From: Pelagibius sp.
GTDB lineage: Bacteria > Pseudomonadota > Alphaproteobacteria > Kiloniellales > Kiloniellaceae
Direction: 5' to 3'
Length of the DNA: 64,000 bases
Assembly (NCBI RefSeq): GCF_028281305.1
Contig: NZ_JANQKD010000028.1
Coordinates: 1-64,000, forward strand
Under the pieces are notes generated by a model, which was given only the letters and a program-made list of their open reading frames with translations, made no database searches and was not told the DNA's origin. Below are positions 10,339-19,635 of the stretch, piece after piece. Numbering within the stretch: the stretch's first letter is position 1; each line of letters opens with the position of its first letter. Position numbers and translations under genes: made by a program.

Positions 10339-10351
10339 ACGTTGACTGTAG
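10339..10351. promoter_or_regulatory. Putative MerR-family operator, site 2
   Basis: ACGTTGACTGTAG differs by one base from the element upstream of the neighbouring exported-protein gene. It lies 11 bp before the MerR start codon, consistent with autoregulation. Confidence 0.55.
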
Positions 10352-10499
10352 ATTGGTGATGCTGCCCCTGCCTGTCAAGGGGTGGCTCATTCTTTCAGCA
10401 ATGCTGCGGCCCTGGGACCGGCTTGACCAGGATCAATGTCTCCCACGGACGATCATGGCCTGCTGATGCTTACTTCTCAACGAATCCGGTGAGCGACAG

Positions 10500-10742
10500 A
10501 TGACCCATACCCCCCACGAGTTGGCCGAAGAGTTTCCCGATGCCGCCGACAAGATCCATCGCCTGAAGATGGAATCAGCCCACTTTGCCCGCCTGGCAGA
10601 CCAGTACCATCACGTGAACCGAGAGATCCACCGCATCGAGAGCGAGGTCGAGGCGGCGTCGGACATGCGCACCGAGGACCTGAAGAAGGAACGCTTGATG
10701 CTGAAGGACGAGATCGCGGAAATGCTGCAGACGGCGCCCTGA
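10500..10742 (+). CDS. YdcH family (DUF465) small protein
   Basis: Protein of 80 residues that is nearly all charged helix, with the family pattern (FARLADQYHHVNREIHRIES, then LKKERLMLKDEIAEML). YdcH-family proteins are common small cytosolic helical hairpins in proteobacteria and their role is not settled. It stands alone, divergent from the MerR gene. Confidence 0.9.
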   Translation: MTHTPHELAEEFPDAADKIHRLKMESAHFARLADQYHHVNREIHRIESEVEAASDMRTEDLKKERLMLKDEIAEMLQTAP

Positions 10743-10794
10743 GGCCGCTGCTCTGATACCCCGGCGATGAAGCCCTCTTCCTGACAGGCGTAGC

Positions 10795-12393
10795 TCAGTT
10801 CACCCGGACCCAGCGCAGAATGAAGAAGTTGTCGGCCCTCTGGGTCACCTCGACAGTCTGCTTCATACCCCAGACCAGCGGCTGCACGTGGAGCGGCACA
10901 TAGGCCACCTCCGCCTGCAGGCGCCGGTGCACTTCATCCAGCATGGACTGCCGGATATCGGGATCGAGTTCCCGCTGGATCAGCGGCAGCAGGTCGTCGA
11001 TGCGCGCGTCGGAGAAACCGCCGAAGTTCCAGCTTCCCAGCTTCTTCTCCGTGTTTGGCGTGGCCAGCAGGAAGCGGATCGGGTGCTCCGCATCGAAGGT
11101 GCCGGGTGACCAGCCCAGCAGGTACATGTCGAAGCGGTCGGCGCGCAGTTCCGGCCAGTACTGGCGCACCGGCATGGTGTTCAGCTTGGCGGTCAGGCCG
11201 ACCTTCGCCAGCATGCCGGCCACCGCCGTACAGATGCTGGCGTCGTTGATGTAGCGGTCGTTGGGGCAGGCAAGACCAAAGCTGAATCCCTCCGGATAGC
11301 CGGCCTCCGCCAGCAGCGCCTTGCTGCCAGCCGGGTCGAAGGCTTCACGGGCCGCGAGGTCCGGGCTGTAGCCCCGCATGGCGGGGCTCACCAGAAGACT
11401 GGCCGGTGCCGCGTTGCCGCGCATCACCTTGCTGATCAGGGTATCGACGTCGATCGCCTGATAGATGGCCCGGCGCACCCGCACATCGGCCAGGGGGTTC
11501 GATTCGGTCGTCTCGTCGGAGAACTTCAGCGTCTCGGCCTTGTGGGCGAAGCCCAGCATGATGACCCGCGCCTCGACGCCCTGCTGCACCTTGACCCCGG
11601 CAGCGGCTTCCAGCCGCGGCACGTCCTGCAGGGGGACGGGATTGATGAAGTCCACCTCGCCGGAGATGAGCGCCGCCACGGCGGTGGCCTGCTGGGTGAT
11701 CGGCGTAAAGACCGCGCGGGTCAGGTTGTGCTCCCGCTCACCCCACCAGTTCTCGAAGGGCTCCAGCACCGTGCGTACGCCCGGCGAGCGCTCCACCACC
11801 CGGAACGCGCCGGTTCCATTGGCGTTGAGGGTGGCATAGGTCTCGGCCTGGGTGGTGGTGCGGGCGGTTCCGTTGGCTTCCGCCCAGTCCTTGTCCATGA
11901 TCATGAAGTTGGCGATGGACCCGGGAAAGATCGGGTTGGGCGCCGTCGTCATGAAGTCGATGGTGAAGTCGTCGACGATCTTCACCTCGCGCACCGGCGC
12001 GAACCAGGAGCGTACGTCGGCTTCCTCCGCGCTGGCGCGCTGATAGGAGAACAGCACGTCTTCGGACGTAAAGGCGGATCCGTCGTGGAAGGTGACGCCG
12101 CGGCGCAGGTGAAAGCGCCAGCCGCCCGTGCCCAGGGGGCGCCAGCGCTCCGCAAGGGCGCCCTCGATCTTCATGTCGCGATCGCGGCGCACCAGCCCCT
12201 CATAGACGTTGTTGAGGAACCCGAGGACCGGCGCCGAGTTGACCGCATGGGGGTCCAGGGTCTGTGGGTCGGTTGTCGAGGCCCAGCGGAACTCCTTGGC
12301 CGCGGCAACGGGGGCGATGGCCAGCGCGAGGCTAAGCCCCAGCGGCACCGCCAGCCCCGCACCCAGCAGCCGTTTGAAGATGCAGCGGTTCAT
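10795..12393 (-). CDS. Peptide/nickel-type ABC transporter substrate-binding protein (SBP_bac_5)
   Basis: Periplasmic binding protein of 532 residues. Start at MNRCIFKRL after GGGAGAG, with a Sec signal peptide ending near PVAAA|KEF. The body matches family 5: FRWASTTDPQTLDPHAVNS at the mature N-terminus, GVTFHDGSAFTSEDVLFSYQ, and a C-terminal YVPLHVQPLVWGM region. Substrates of the family include oligopeptides, opines, glycosides and others. No permease or ATPase genes are adjacent, so it is an orphan binding protein here. Confidence 0.92.
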   Translation of the reverse strand: MNRCIFKRLLGAGLAVPLGLSLALAIAPVAAAKEFRWASTTDPQTLDPHAVNSAPVLGFLNNVYEGLVRRDRDMKIEGALAERWRPLGTGGWRFHLRRGVTFHDGSAFTSEDVLFSYQRASAEEADVRSWFAPVREVKIVDDFTIDFMTTAPNPIFPGSIANFMIMDKDWAEANGTARTTTQAETYATLNANGTGAFRVVERSPGVRTVLEPFENWWGEREHNLTRAVFTPITQQATAVAALISGEVDFINPVPLQDVPRLEAAAGVKVQQGVEARVIMLGFAHKAETLKFSDETTESNPLADVRVRRAIYQAIDVDTLISKVMRGNAAPASLLVSPAMRGYSPDLAAREAFDPAGSKALLAEAGYPEGFSFGLACPNDRYINDASICTAVAGMLAKVGLTAKLNTMPVRQYWPELRADRFDMYLLGWSPGTFDAEHPIRFLLATPNTEKKLGSWNFGGFSDARIDDLLPLIQRELDPDIRQSMLDEVHRRLQAEVAYVPLHVQPLVWGMKQTVEVTQRADNFFILRWVRVN

Positions 12394-12820
12394 AAGCACG
12401 CTCTCCCGTGTTCTTTGGCCGGACCGGCCAGCCTGTCGCCGTGTCCCGAAGCCTTCGGGCGAGTGTATTCCTGAGCTTGCCGGAGGTCCAACGGTCAGCC
12501 GAAACGTGACCTGGCCGACATCCGCATCCAAAGGTCACTGCAGTCGGATGCGAAGAGAATCCCGCCGCCGAGTGAAACGACAACCGCAAAGCGCACAAAT
12601 TGGAAGTATCCGCCGAAATTCAGGATTATAGAAATAAGTAATCGAGTCCATAACGTGGGTTTATATTTTTCAGTTCGGTTTCCCTGCCGGAAACAGGCGA
12701 AATGATTTTACTTCGTAGAGACATTTTTCTGAAAAACGGCAGGACTACGCATGCTCCTGGGCGCCGTCGCCGAGGCAAAGAAGCCTCCGCGCCAACCCGC
12801 TTTCTTCTATGGAGCATGCA
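12394..12820. other. Divergent intergenic region of about 425 bp before amtB
   Basis: Separates the binding-protein gene from amtB. The right half (about 12625-12735) is AT-rich for this genome and probably contains the amtB promoter. I looked for a sigma-54 GG-N10-GC element and did not find one at the correct spacing. Confidence 0.4.
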
Positions 12821-14155
12821 ATGTCTTTCTCTGGAGATCGGAGCCGCGGTCGACGCGCTCTCCGGTTCGCACTTCCTGCCGCCGCTGTGGCCTTGATGGC
12901 CGCGGCGCCGGCCCAGGCCGCGGTCACATCCGAGACGGCCTATATCTTCAACACATTCTCCTTTCTGATCCACGGTGCCCTGGTTCTCTGGATGGCGGCG
13001 GGCTTCGCCATGCTGGAGTCCGGCCTCGTGCGCACCAAAAGCGTCACCACCATCCTGCTTAAGAACCTGGCGCTGTTCTCCATCGCCGGGGTCACTTACT
13101 TCCTGGTGGGCTACAACCTGATGTACGACGGCGTCGACGGCGGCGTTGTGGGTTCGCTGGGCTGGTGGGGCGCCGACGACTCTGCAGCCCTGAACGGCGA
13201 TTTCTCGGCCGGCTATGCGGCAGCCTCCGACTGGTTCTTCCAGATGGTTTTCGTCGCCACGGCGGCCTCGATCGTGTCCGGCGCGCTGGCGGAGCGCATC
13301 AAGCTCTGGCCCTTCCTGGTCTTCGTGACCGTCCTGACGGCAGTGATCTATCCCGTTCAGGGCGCCTGGCACTGGGGCGGCGGCTGGCTGGCCGAGCGCG
13401 GCTTCGCGGACTTTGCCGGCTCGACCATCGTCCACTCGGTGGGCGGCTGGGCGGCGCTGACCGGCGCCATCATCGTCGGCGCCAGAGCCGGCAAGTACCG
13501 CGAGGACGGCCGCGTCGCGGCGATGCCCGGATCGTCCTTGCCGCTGGCCACCCTGGGGACCTTCATCCTCTGGTTCGGCTGGCTCGGCTTCAACGGCGGC
13601 TCCCAGCTTGCCTTGGGCTCGGCGGCGGATGCCATCGCCATCGCCAACATCTACGCCAACACCACCATCGCCTCGGCCGGCGGCGTGCTGGCGGCGATGG
13701 GGCTGTCGCAGCTTCTGAACCGCAAGGTCGATCTGACCATGGCGCTGAACGGCGCCCTGGCTGGTCTGGTGAGCATCACGGCGGGGCCGGACACGCCGAG
13801 CCTCGGCATGGCGCTCCTGATCGGCGCGGTCGGCGGAACCCTGGTGGTGGCGACGGTGCCACTGCTGGACCGCCTGAAGATCGACGATGTGGTGGGCGCC
13901 ATCCCGGTGCACCTGGCCGCCGGCATCTGGGGCACCCTGGCCGTGCCGCTGACCAACGGCGAAGCCAGCTTCGCCACCCAGGCGCTGGGCATCGTGGCGG
14001 TCGGCGGTTTCGTCACCGCGGTCAGCACCGTCGTGTGGCTGGTTCTGAAAGCGGTGATGGGTCTGAGGATCAGCCAGCAGGTCGAGTCCCTCGGCCTCGA
14101 TCAGGCCGAAACCGGGATGCGGGCCTATCCGGAGTTCAACCTCTCATCGCGGTAA
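12821..14155 (+). CDS. amtB: Ammonium transporter
   Basis: AmtB/Amt inner-membrane ammonium channel, 444 residues. The second ATG (MSFSGDRS) is preferred because GGAG lies 7 nt upstream. A cleavable N-terminal signal (ending APAQA|AVTSE) is followed by eleven membrane segments. The pore twin histidines are visible in IVHSVGGWAALTG and IPVHLAAGIWGTLA. The usual glnK partner is absent. The next gene is a glutaminase, which produces ammonia, so the pair may be linked in nitrogen handling (inference). A strong terminator hairpin lies between them. Confidence 0.95.
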   Translation: MSFSGDRSRGRRALRFALPAAAVALMAAAPAQAAVTSETAYIFNTFSFLIHGALVLWMAAGFAMLESGLVRTKSVTTILLKNLALFSIAGVTYFLVGYNLMYDGVDGGVVGSLGWWGADDSAALNGDFSAGYAAASDWFFQMVFVATAASIVSGALAERIKLWPFLVFVTVLTAVIYPVQGAWHWGGGWLAERGFADFAGSTIVHSVGGWAALTGAIIVGARAGKYREDGRVAAMPGSSLPLATLGTFILWFGWLGFNGGSQLALGSAADAIAIANIYANTTIASAGGVLAAMGLSQLLNRKVDLTMALNGALAGLVSITAGPDTPSLGMALLIGAVGGTLVVATVPLLDRLKIDDVVGAIPVHLAAGIWGTLAVPLTNGEASFATQALGIVAVGGFVTAVSTVVWLVLKAVMGLRISQQVESLGLDQAETGMRAYPEFNLSSR

Positions 14156-14210
14156 CCGGAAACCGCAACCACATCCGGCGCCGGCAAGCGCCGCACACAA
14201 GCGCCAAACA

Positions 14211-14246
14211 GGAGGTGGGGGGCCACGGCCCCCCGCCGTCTCCTTT
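14211..14246 (+). terminator. Terminator-like hairpin after amtB
   Basis: A long GC stem (GGGGGGCC pairing with GGCCCCCC, extended by GGAG/CTCC) is followed by TTTT. It lies 55 bp past the amtB stop and just before the glutaminase leader, so it may end or attenuate the amtB transcript. Confidence 0.65.
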
Positions 14247-14287
14247 TGACCCCTTGGACAGGGTCACAGACTTGGGGAAACAAGACC

Positions 14288-16477
14288 ATGTCGAACAGTT
14301 TGAAAAGGTCTCAGAGTATCCTCCGCGATGCCGAGCGCCCGAGCGGTGCCGGAAAGAAGCCCCAGAGCGCCGCAAAGCCGCAGGACCACAGCGATGACGG
14401 CCATCCGGTCATCGACGCCCGCGAGGAGATGCTGTTCCGCGCCCTGGACCTGGACAACGATCATCAGGTGCTGCGCAGCGATCTGGAGCAGGTTCTGAAG
14501 GAGGTCGGCCTGTCCGCCGACGACCCGCGGCTGCACGAAAGCATGACCGCCCTGGAGGCGCACCATCGAAGCCTGCAGGCCGAAGACGAGGAAGAGCCGG
14601 AGCCGGGGATTCCCAAGGACGCGTTCTACCGCGCGATCCGCCACAACATCCTGCTGATCGAGCGGGCGCTGCAGGGCAACCTGGTGGTCCCCGACTTCGA
14701 AGACTTCTGCCGGGAGATCGACCGCATGTTCGCCGAGACGCGTAAAAACCGCGACGGCAAGCCGGCCGACTACATCCCCCAGCTCAACCTGCCAGAGCCC
14801 GCTGCCGACCAGTTCGGCCTCGCGCTCTGCACCATCGACGGGCAGCGCCATGCAGCGGGCGACGCCGGGGTTTACTTCCCCGTCGAGTCCGTCTGCAAGC
14901 CGGTGATGTACTGCCTGGCCCTGGAGGAACACGGCGCGGAGACCGTTCACTCCTTCATCGGTCACGAGCCCAGCGGCAGCAGCTTCAACGAACTGCTGCT
15001 CGACAAGCAGAGCCGCCCGCACAACCCGATGATCAACGCCGGTGCGATCCTCAGCTGCGCGCTCATCAAGCACAAGGAGAAGACCGAGAAGAAGCGGCGC
15101 TATGCCTTCGGCGACCTCGAGTCCCGCGGCTGGTCGGGCAGCCGCATCGATTTTGTGATGGAGCGCTGGCAGGCGCTCTGCGGCGGCGAGAAGCCACGCT
15201 TCAGCACGCCGGTCTACCTCTCGGAGCGGGCGACGGCGGACCGCAACTTCGCGCTGGCCCATTACATGCGGGAAAAGAACGCCTTTCCCGCCGGTGCGGA
15301 CCTTGAGGACGTGCTCGACTTCTATTTCCAGTGCTGTTCCATCGAGCTGACCTGCGAGATGATGTCGCTGGTCGCCGCCACGCTGGCGAACGGCGGCATC
15401 TGCCCGGTGAGCGGGCGGCGCATCTTCCAGACCGAGACGGTGCAGTCCTGCCTGTCGCTGATGTCCTCCTGCGGCATGTACGACTTCTCCGGCGAGTTCG
15501 CCTTTACTATCGGCCTGCCGGCCAAAAGCGGCGTCTCCGGCGCGGTCATGATCGTGATCCCCAACGTCATGGGCCTCTGCACCTGGTCGCCGCGCCTCGA
15601 CGCGCTGGGCAACTCGGTGCGCGGACTGGACTTCTGCCGCCGCCTCGTGGAGACCTTCAACTTCCACAACTACGACAACCTAACCGGCCACTCCGACAAG
15701 AAAGACCCCCGGGTCAGCCGCGTCCAGCTGCAGGCGGTGAAGGTGAACGAACTGGTCTGGGCCTCCAGCAAGGGCGACCTCAGTGCCATGCGCGAGCAGC
15801 TGCTGCGCGGTGCCGATCTGAACGCCGCCGACTACGACCGGCGCACGCCGCTTCACCTGGCCGCGGCGGAGAACCAGGCCGAGGTGGTCCAGTTCTTCAT
15901 CGAACAGAAGCTCGAAGGTACCCGCAGCGTCGACCTCAACCCCCGTGACCGCTGGGGCGGAACGCCGCTGGACGACGCCACCCTGCACGGCAATACCGAG
16001 ATCATCGCCCTGCTGGAAGCCGCCGGCGGCAAACGCGGTGTCATGACCAACCAAACCAGTCACGGCGTGGCCAAGGGGGCTGCAACCTTGCCCACCGATA
16101 CCCACAAGACGGCGGAGATGATCTGGGCCGCCAGCAGCGGCGATCTGGTGACCGTCCGGCGGCTGGTGGCCCAGGGTGTGCCCCTGGATGCCGCCGACTA
16201 CGACGCGCGCACGCCGCTCCACCTCGCCGCGGCCGAGGGGCACCTGGAAACGGTGCAGTACTTCATCCGCCAGAGGCTGAGCCTCAGCCCGCGGGACCGC
16301 TGGGGCAACACGCCGCTGGACGACGCCCAGCGCCACGGCCGCGAGGAGGTCGCGGCGCTGTTGCGGCGCCACCGCGGGAAGGAAGGGGGCAAGGAAGGCA
16401 CAGGAAAGGAGTCTAGCGGGAAGGAGGGCCGTGCCAGGACCAGGCGCCGCGACAAGCAGCGGGCGGTCTCGGCCTGA
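14288..16477 (+). CDS. glsA: Eukaryote-type (KGA-like) glutaminase with EF-hand and duplicated ankyrin blocks
   Basis: Hydrolyses L-glutamine to glutamate and ammonia; 729 residues, over twice the roughly 310 of ordinary bacterial GlsA. Order: a helical N-terminus with an EF-hand-like loop DLDNDHQVLRSD (about 55-67); glutaminase domain (about 175-465) with catalytic SVCK (Ser201, Lys204), NPMINAGAI and Tyr346 in DFYFQCCSIEL; two similar ankyrin blocks (about 487-582 and 606-696); and a Lys/Gly/Arg-rich tail. Segments such as CGMYDFSGEFAFTIGLPAKSG and FNFHNYDNL match animal kidney-type glutaminase, and DYDARTPLHLAAAEGH matches its ankyrin part. The MSNSLK start follows GGGGAA. It lies directly after amtB. 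Confidence 0.93.
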   Translation: MSNSLKRSQSILRDAERPSGAGKKPQSAAKPQDHSDDGHPVIDAREEMLFRALDLDNDHQVLRSDLEQVLKEVGLSADDPRLHESMTALEAHHRSLQAEDEEEPEPGIPKDAFYRAIRHNILLIERALQGNLVVPDFEDFCREIDRMFAETRKNRDGKPADYIPQLNLPEPAADQFGLALCTIDGQRHAAGDAGVYFPVESVCKPVMYCLALEEHGAETVHSFIGHEPSGSSFNELLLDKQSRPHNPMINAGAILSCALIKHKEKTEKKRRYAFGDLESRGWSGSRIDFVMERWQALCGGEKPRFSTPVYLSERATADRNFALAHYMREKNAFPAGADLEDVLDFYFQCCSIELTCEMMSLVAATLANGGICPVSGRRIFQTETVQSCLSLMSSCGMYDFSGEFAFTIGLPAKSGVSGAVMIVIPNVMGLCTWSPRLDALGNSVRGLDFCRRLVETFNFHNYDNLTGHSDKKDPRVSRVQLQAVKVNELVWASSKGDLSAMREQLLRGADLNAADYDRRTPLHLAAAENQAEVVQFFIEQKLEGTRSVDLNPRDRWGGTPLDDATLHGNTEIIALLEAAGGKRGVMTNQTSHGVAKGAATLPTDTHKTAEMIWAASSGDLVTVRRLVAQGVPLDAADYDARTPLHLAAAEGHLETVQYFIRQRLSLSPRDRWGNTPLDDAQRHGREEVAALLRRHRGKEGGKEGTGKESSGKEGRARTRRRDKQRAVSA

Positions 16478-16492
16478 CCGGCAGACCGGTCT

Positions 16493-18091
16493 TTAGCCGG
16501 TCTCCTCCCCTTCCAGCGCCCGGACGACGCGGCGCAGGATGACCCGGCGGGCCTTGTCGTCCGCCGCCTCGTCGAGGCGTTCGCGCAGGGTGAGGGAGAA
16601 GTCCGCCAGGTCGTTATGCCAGTCCGGGGCGCCGAGGGATTCCCGCGGCAGGCGGTGGGGCACGGGGCGGAACGCGACCCTGCTCTCGCCGGCCAGCAGA
16701 TCGACGACATCGTCGAGCTGGGGAATGATAATGCGCTCGCCGGGCATGCCGGCCGCTTCAAGCCCGTCGCGCAGGGCCGTCAGACCCCTGTCCTCCCCAT
16801 GGGTCAGGAAGACGGCGCCCTTCACCGGAAGCCGCCCCGTCAGCCAGTCCAGCAACTGGTCGCCATCGGCATGGCCGGAGTAGACCTCGATCTGGCGGAT
16901 CGTGGCGCCGACGCGCAGATCCTCGCCCTGGATCTTGACGGCGCGGGCGCCGCCGGCCAGGAGACTGCCGAGCGTTCCCGGCGCCTGATAGCCGACCAGC
17001 ATCACCGTCGCGTCGCGGCGCCAGAGGTTGGCTTTCAGGTGGTGCCGGATGCGGCCCGCATCGCACATACCGCTGCCGGCGATGATGATGGCGCCGCCGC
17101 TGACGCGTTCGATGGTCTTGCTTTCTTCGACGGATTCCGTGAAGCGGAAGTTGGGCCGGCTGAAGGGATCGGGAACGGAGTCGGTGTCTTCCAGCCGCGC
17201 GGCATGCTTCGCAAAGACGCGGGTCGCTTTGATGGCCAGGGGCGAGTCGAGAAAGACCGGCACCTTGGGCAGCTTTCCCTGATCGAAGAGGATCGAGAGA
17301 TCGAGCAGCAGTTCCTGCGTGCGCTCGATGGCAAAGGCCGGGATCAGCAGATTGCCGCCGCGCTTCAGCGCCCCCTCGACCTCGCGCAGCAGGGCCTGGC
17401 GGCGCCGCTCCGGCGCCGCATCGATCCGGCTGCGCCCGCCGTAGGTGGATTCGCAGCAGACGTAGTCCAGATTGTCCGGTGCGTCCGGGTCGGGATGGAA
17501 GAGCTTGTGCTCCGGGCCGATATCGCCGGAGAACAGCAGCCGCATGACGCGCGGATTGCGCTGGCCGGTGGCGACCTCCACCTCGATGGAGGCCGCTCCC
17601 AGGATATGCCCGGCATTCCAGAACCGTGCCCGCACGCCGGCGCCGACCTCGCGCCAGGTCTCGTAGTCGACGACGGAGAAAGCCTGCAGTGTGGTTTCCA
17701 CGTCACCGCGGCCATAGATCGGCGTGACGGCCGGTCGCCCGCGCCGGGCATTGCGGCGGTTCAGCCGCTCGACCTCGGTCTCCTGGATGTGGGCGCTGTC
17801 GGGCAGCATGAAGCCGAGCAGTTCGAAGCTGCCCCTGGTGGCGAAGATCGGGCCCTTGAAGCCGTGTTTGACCAGCTTCGGCAGAAGGCCGGAGTGATCG
17901 GTATGGGCATGGGTCAGCAGAACGAAGTCGATCTTCGCGGGATCGAAGGGGAAGGCGCCGTAGTTCAGCGCCTTCAGGGTCTTGGAACCCTGGAACATGC
18001 CGCAGTCGACGAGGAACTGGCAGTCCCCGGTCCGCAGCCAGTAGCAGGACCCGGTGACCGTTCCCGCAGCACCGCAAAAGCTCAACAGCAT
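16493..18091 (-). CDS. MBL-fold metallo-hydrolase with beta-CASP/RMMBL (RNA-processing type) domains
   Basis: Predicted zinc-dependent nuclease-type hydrolase, 532 residues. The N-terminal metallo-beta-lactamase domain has HAHTDHSGLLP (residues 61-66 HxHxDH), and EST and GSGMCDAGR mark the beta-CASP insert. EVYSGHADGDQLLDW and VFLTHGE are the C-terminal RMMBL motifs. Related to the YsdC/CPSF-like family, which acts on RNA. A further roughly 80-residue C-terminal stretch is unassigned. Start giving MLLSFCGAAG after GGAG. Convergent with the glutaminase gene, only 15 bp apart. Confidence 0.88.
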   Translation of the reverse strand: MLLSFCGAAGTVTGSCYWLRTGDCQFLVDCGMFQGSKTLKALNYGAFPFDPAKIDFVLLTHAHTDHSGLLPKLVKHGFKGPIFATRGSFELLGFMLPDSAHIQETEVERLNRRNARRGRPAVTPIYGRGDVETTLQAFSVVDYETWREVGAGVRARFWNAGHILGAASIEVEVATGQRNPRVMRLLFSGDIGPEHKLFHPDPDAPDNLDYVCCESTYGGRSRIDAAPERRRQALLREVEGALKRGGNLLIPAFAIERTQELLLDLSILFDQGKLPKVPVFLDSPLAIKATRVFAKHAARLEDTDSVPDPFSRPNFRFTESVEESKTIERVSGGAIIIAGSGMCDAGRIRHHLKANLWRRDATVMLVGYQAPGTLGSLLAGGARAVKIQGEDLRVGATIRQIEVYSGHADGDQLLDWLTGRLPVKGAVFLTHGEDRGLTALRDGLEAAGMPGERIIIPQLDDVVDLLAGESRVAFRPVPHRLPRESLGAPDWHNDLADFSLTLRERLDEAADDKARRVILRRVVRALEGEETG

Positions 18092-18226
18092 CGCTCGGCT
18101 CCGCCTGTCCACCCGGAGCGGAGAGTCCCACAGCCGGCCGGTGCAGCCCAGCCAAATCGGCAGAGCAGCGGAGCGATGGCGCCAGGAAATTCTGTGCCGG
18201 CGTGATCGAGGCGGACGGGCGCGGCG

Positions 18227-19411
18227 TCAGGCCGGCCGTTCGATCATCTCGAGATGCAGGGCATCGCCGTCGTAGGGATGGGCGCGGGCAACCGCTTCGT
18301 CCAGTTCCACGCCCAGGCCCGGCGCCTCCGGCGGCAGGACATGGCCGTTCTCCCAACGGATCGGCTGCTTCAGGATCTCGGCATGAAAGCCGCCCCAGGT
18401 CTGGATCGATTCGAGGATCAGGAAGTTGGGGCTGCAGGCGCTGATCTGAATGTTGGCGGCGCCGACCACCGGCCCGCAGTAGAGATGCGGGGCGATCTGG
18501 GCATAGAAGGTCTCGGCCATGCCAGCGATCTTCTTCGCTTCCAGGATGCCGCCGACCTTGCCCAGGTTCATCTGCAAGATGGCCGCCGCCTCGGCGCGCA
18601 GCAGGGCGGCGAACTCGTACTTGCTGGTAAGCCGCTCGCCGCTGGCTACGGGGATCGAGGTGCCCCGCGCCACCTGCCCCATGGCGGTGGGCATCTCCGG
18701 CGGGGTCGGCTCCTCGAACCACAGCGGATCGTAGGGTTCGATGCGCTTGGCCAGGCGGATCGCGCCGGCCGGCGTCATCTGCCCGTGGGTGCCGAACAAG
18801 AGGTCGCAGGAGGAGCCCACAGCCTCGCGCAGGCGCTTCATGAAGAGTGCGCAGCGGTCCAGCGCCTCCAGAGAAAGCTGGCGCGGATCGAAAGCGCTGT
18901 AGGGGCCGGCCGGGTCGAACTTCACCGCCGTGAAGCCCTGGGCCACGCACTCCGCCGCGCGCTCCGCCGCCAGGTCGGGATCGCGGTAGACCTGCTCGTC
19001 CTCGCCCGGCTTGGGGTAGAGGTAGGTGTAGCTGCGCAGTGCCTCGTGCACGCGGCCGCCCAGCAGATCGTAGACAGGGCGTCCCAGTTCCTTGCCGATG
19101 ATGTCCCAGCAGGCCATCTCGATCCCGCTCAGCACTGCGAGGAGGGAAGGGTCGGGACGCTGGCTGTAGCCGCGGCTGTAGACGCGCCGCCAGAGCTGCT
19201 CGATCCGGAAAGGGTCGCTGCCCACCACCATCCGCTCGCAGACATCTGCGATCAGGCCCTCGACCGCGGAGGGGTGAAAGGGCAGCGAGTAGATCTCGCC
19301 GATGCCCGTCACGCCGCTGTCGGTTTCCAGCTTCACGAAGATCCAGTAACGCCCGCCGAAGTGCGGCGGCGGCGTACCGACCACGAAGACCTCAAAGCCG
19401 CTGACTTTCAT
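18227..19411 (-). CDS. Mandelate racemase/muconate lactonizing family sugar-acid dehydratase
   Basis: Enolase-superfamily enzyme of 394 residues, D-galactonate-dehydratase-like within the mandelate racemase subgroup. The N-terminal capping domain is followed by a TIM barrel with metal ligands in DLLFGTHGQ and LWFEEPTPPE and in PVASGERL. A His in APHLYCGPVVGAANIQ is the likely general base. Such enzymes abstract the alpha-proton of a carboxylate and eliminate water from aldonic acids. Start at MKVSGFEV after a GGGGG stretch. It is divergent from two dehydrogenase genes, which together look like a sugar or sugar-acid catabolic group. Exact substrate not assignable. Confidence 0.88.
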   Translation of the reverse strand: MKVSGFEVFVVGTPPPHFGGRYWIFVKLETDSGVTGIGEIYSLPFHPSAVEGLIADVCERMVVGSDPFRIEQLWRRVYSRGYSQRPDPSLLAVLSGIEMACWDIIGKELGRPVYDLLGGRVHEALRSYTYLYPKPGEDEQVYRDPDLAAERAAECVAQGFTAVKFDPAGPYSAFDPRQLSLEALDRCALFMKRLREAVGSSCDLLFGTHGQMTPAGAIRLAKRIEPYDPLWFEEPTPPEMPTAMGQVARGTSIPVASGERLTSKYEFAALLRAEAAAILQMNLGKVGGILEAKKIAGMAETFYAQIAPHLYCGPVVGAANIQISACSPNFLILESIQTWGGFHAEILKQPIRWENGHVLPPEAPGLGVELDEAVARAHPYDGDALHLEMIERPA

Positions 19412-19635
19412 GAAGGCACCCCCAAGGCGCAGACGACGGACCACGACGCCGGGAACTCGCAGTAGGCGGCCCCGGACCCGCGGCGATTACGCCTTGCGGA
19501 GAGCCGCGTCAAGCCATGAAACGTATGGCCCCGAACATCGGGCCCCATTCATGTGACTCTGCGCAATTTGCTGGACAGCGCCGCACGGGAAGGCTCTGCT
19601 TCCCGAACCTTGCAACTCCCGAACGGATGACTGCC
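19412..19635. promoter_or_regulatory. Divergent promoter region between dehydratase and dehydrogenase genes
   Basis: About 220 bp separate the divergent genes. No clear operator palindrome or regulator gene was seen here. Both promoters should lie within it. Confidence 0.35.

Noticed and set aside
12532..12808. Sigma-54 promoter for amtB
   Set aside because: The nearest GG...GC pair has 9 bp between instead of 10 and poor flanking match.
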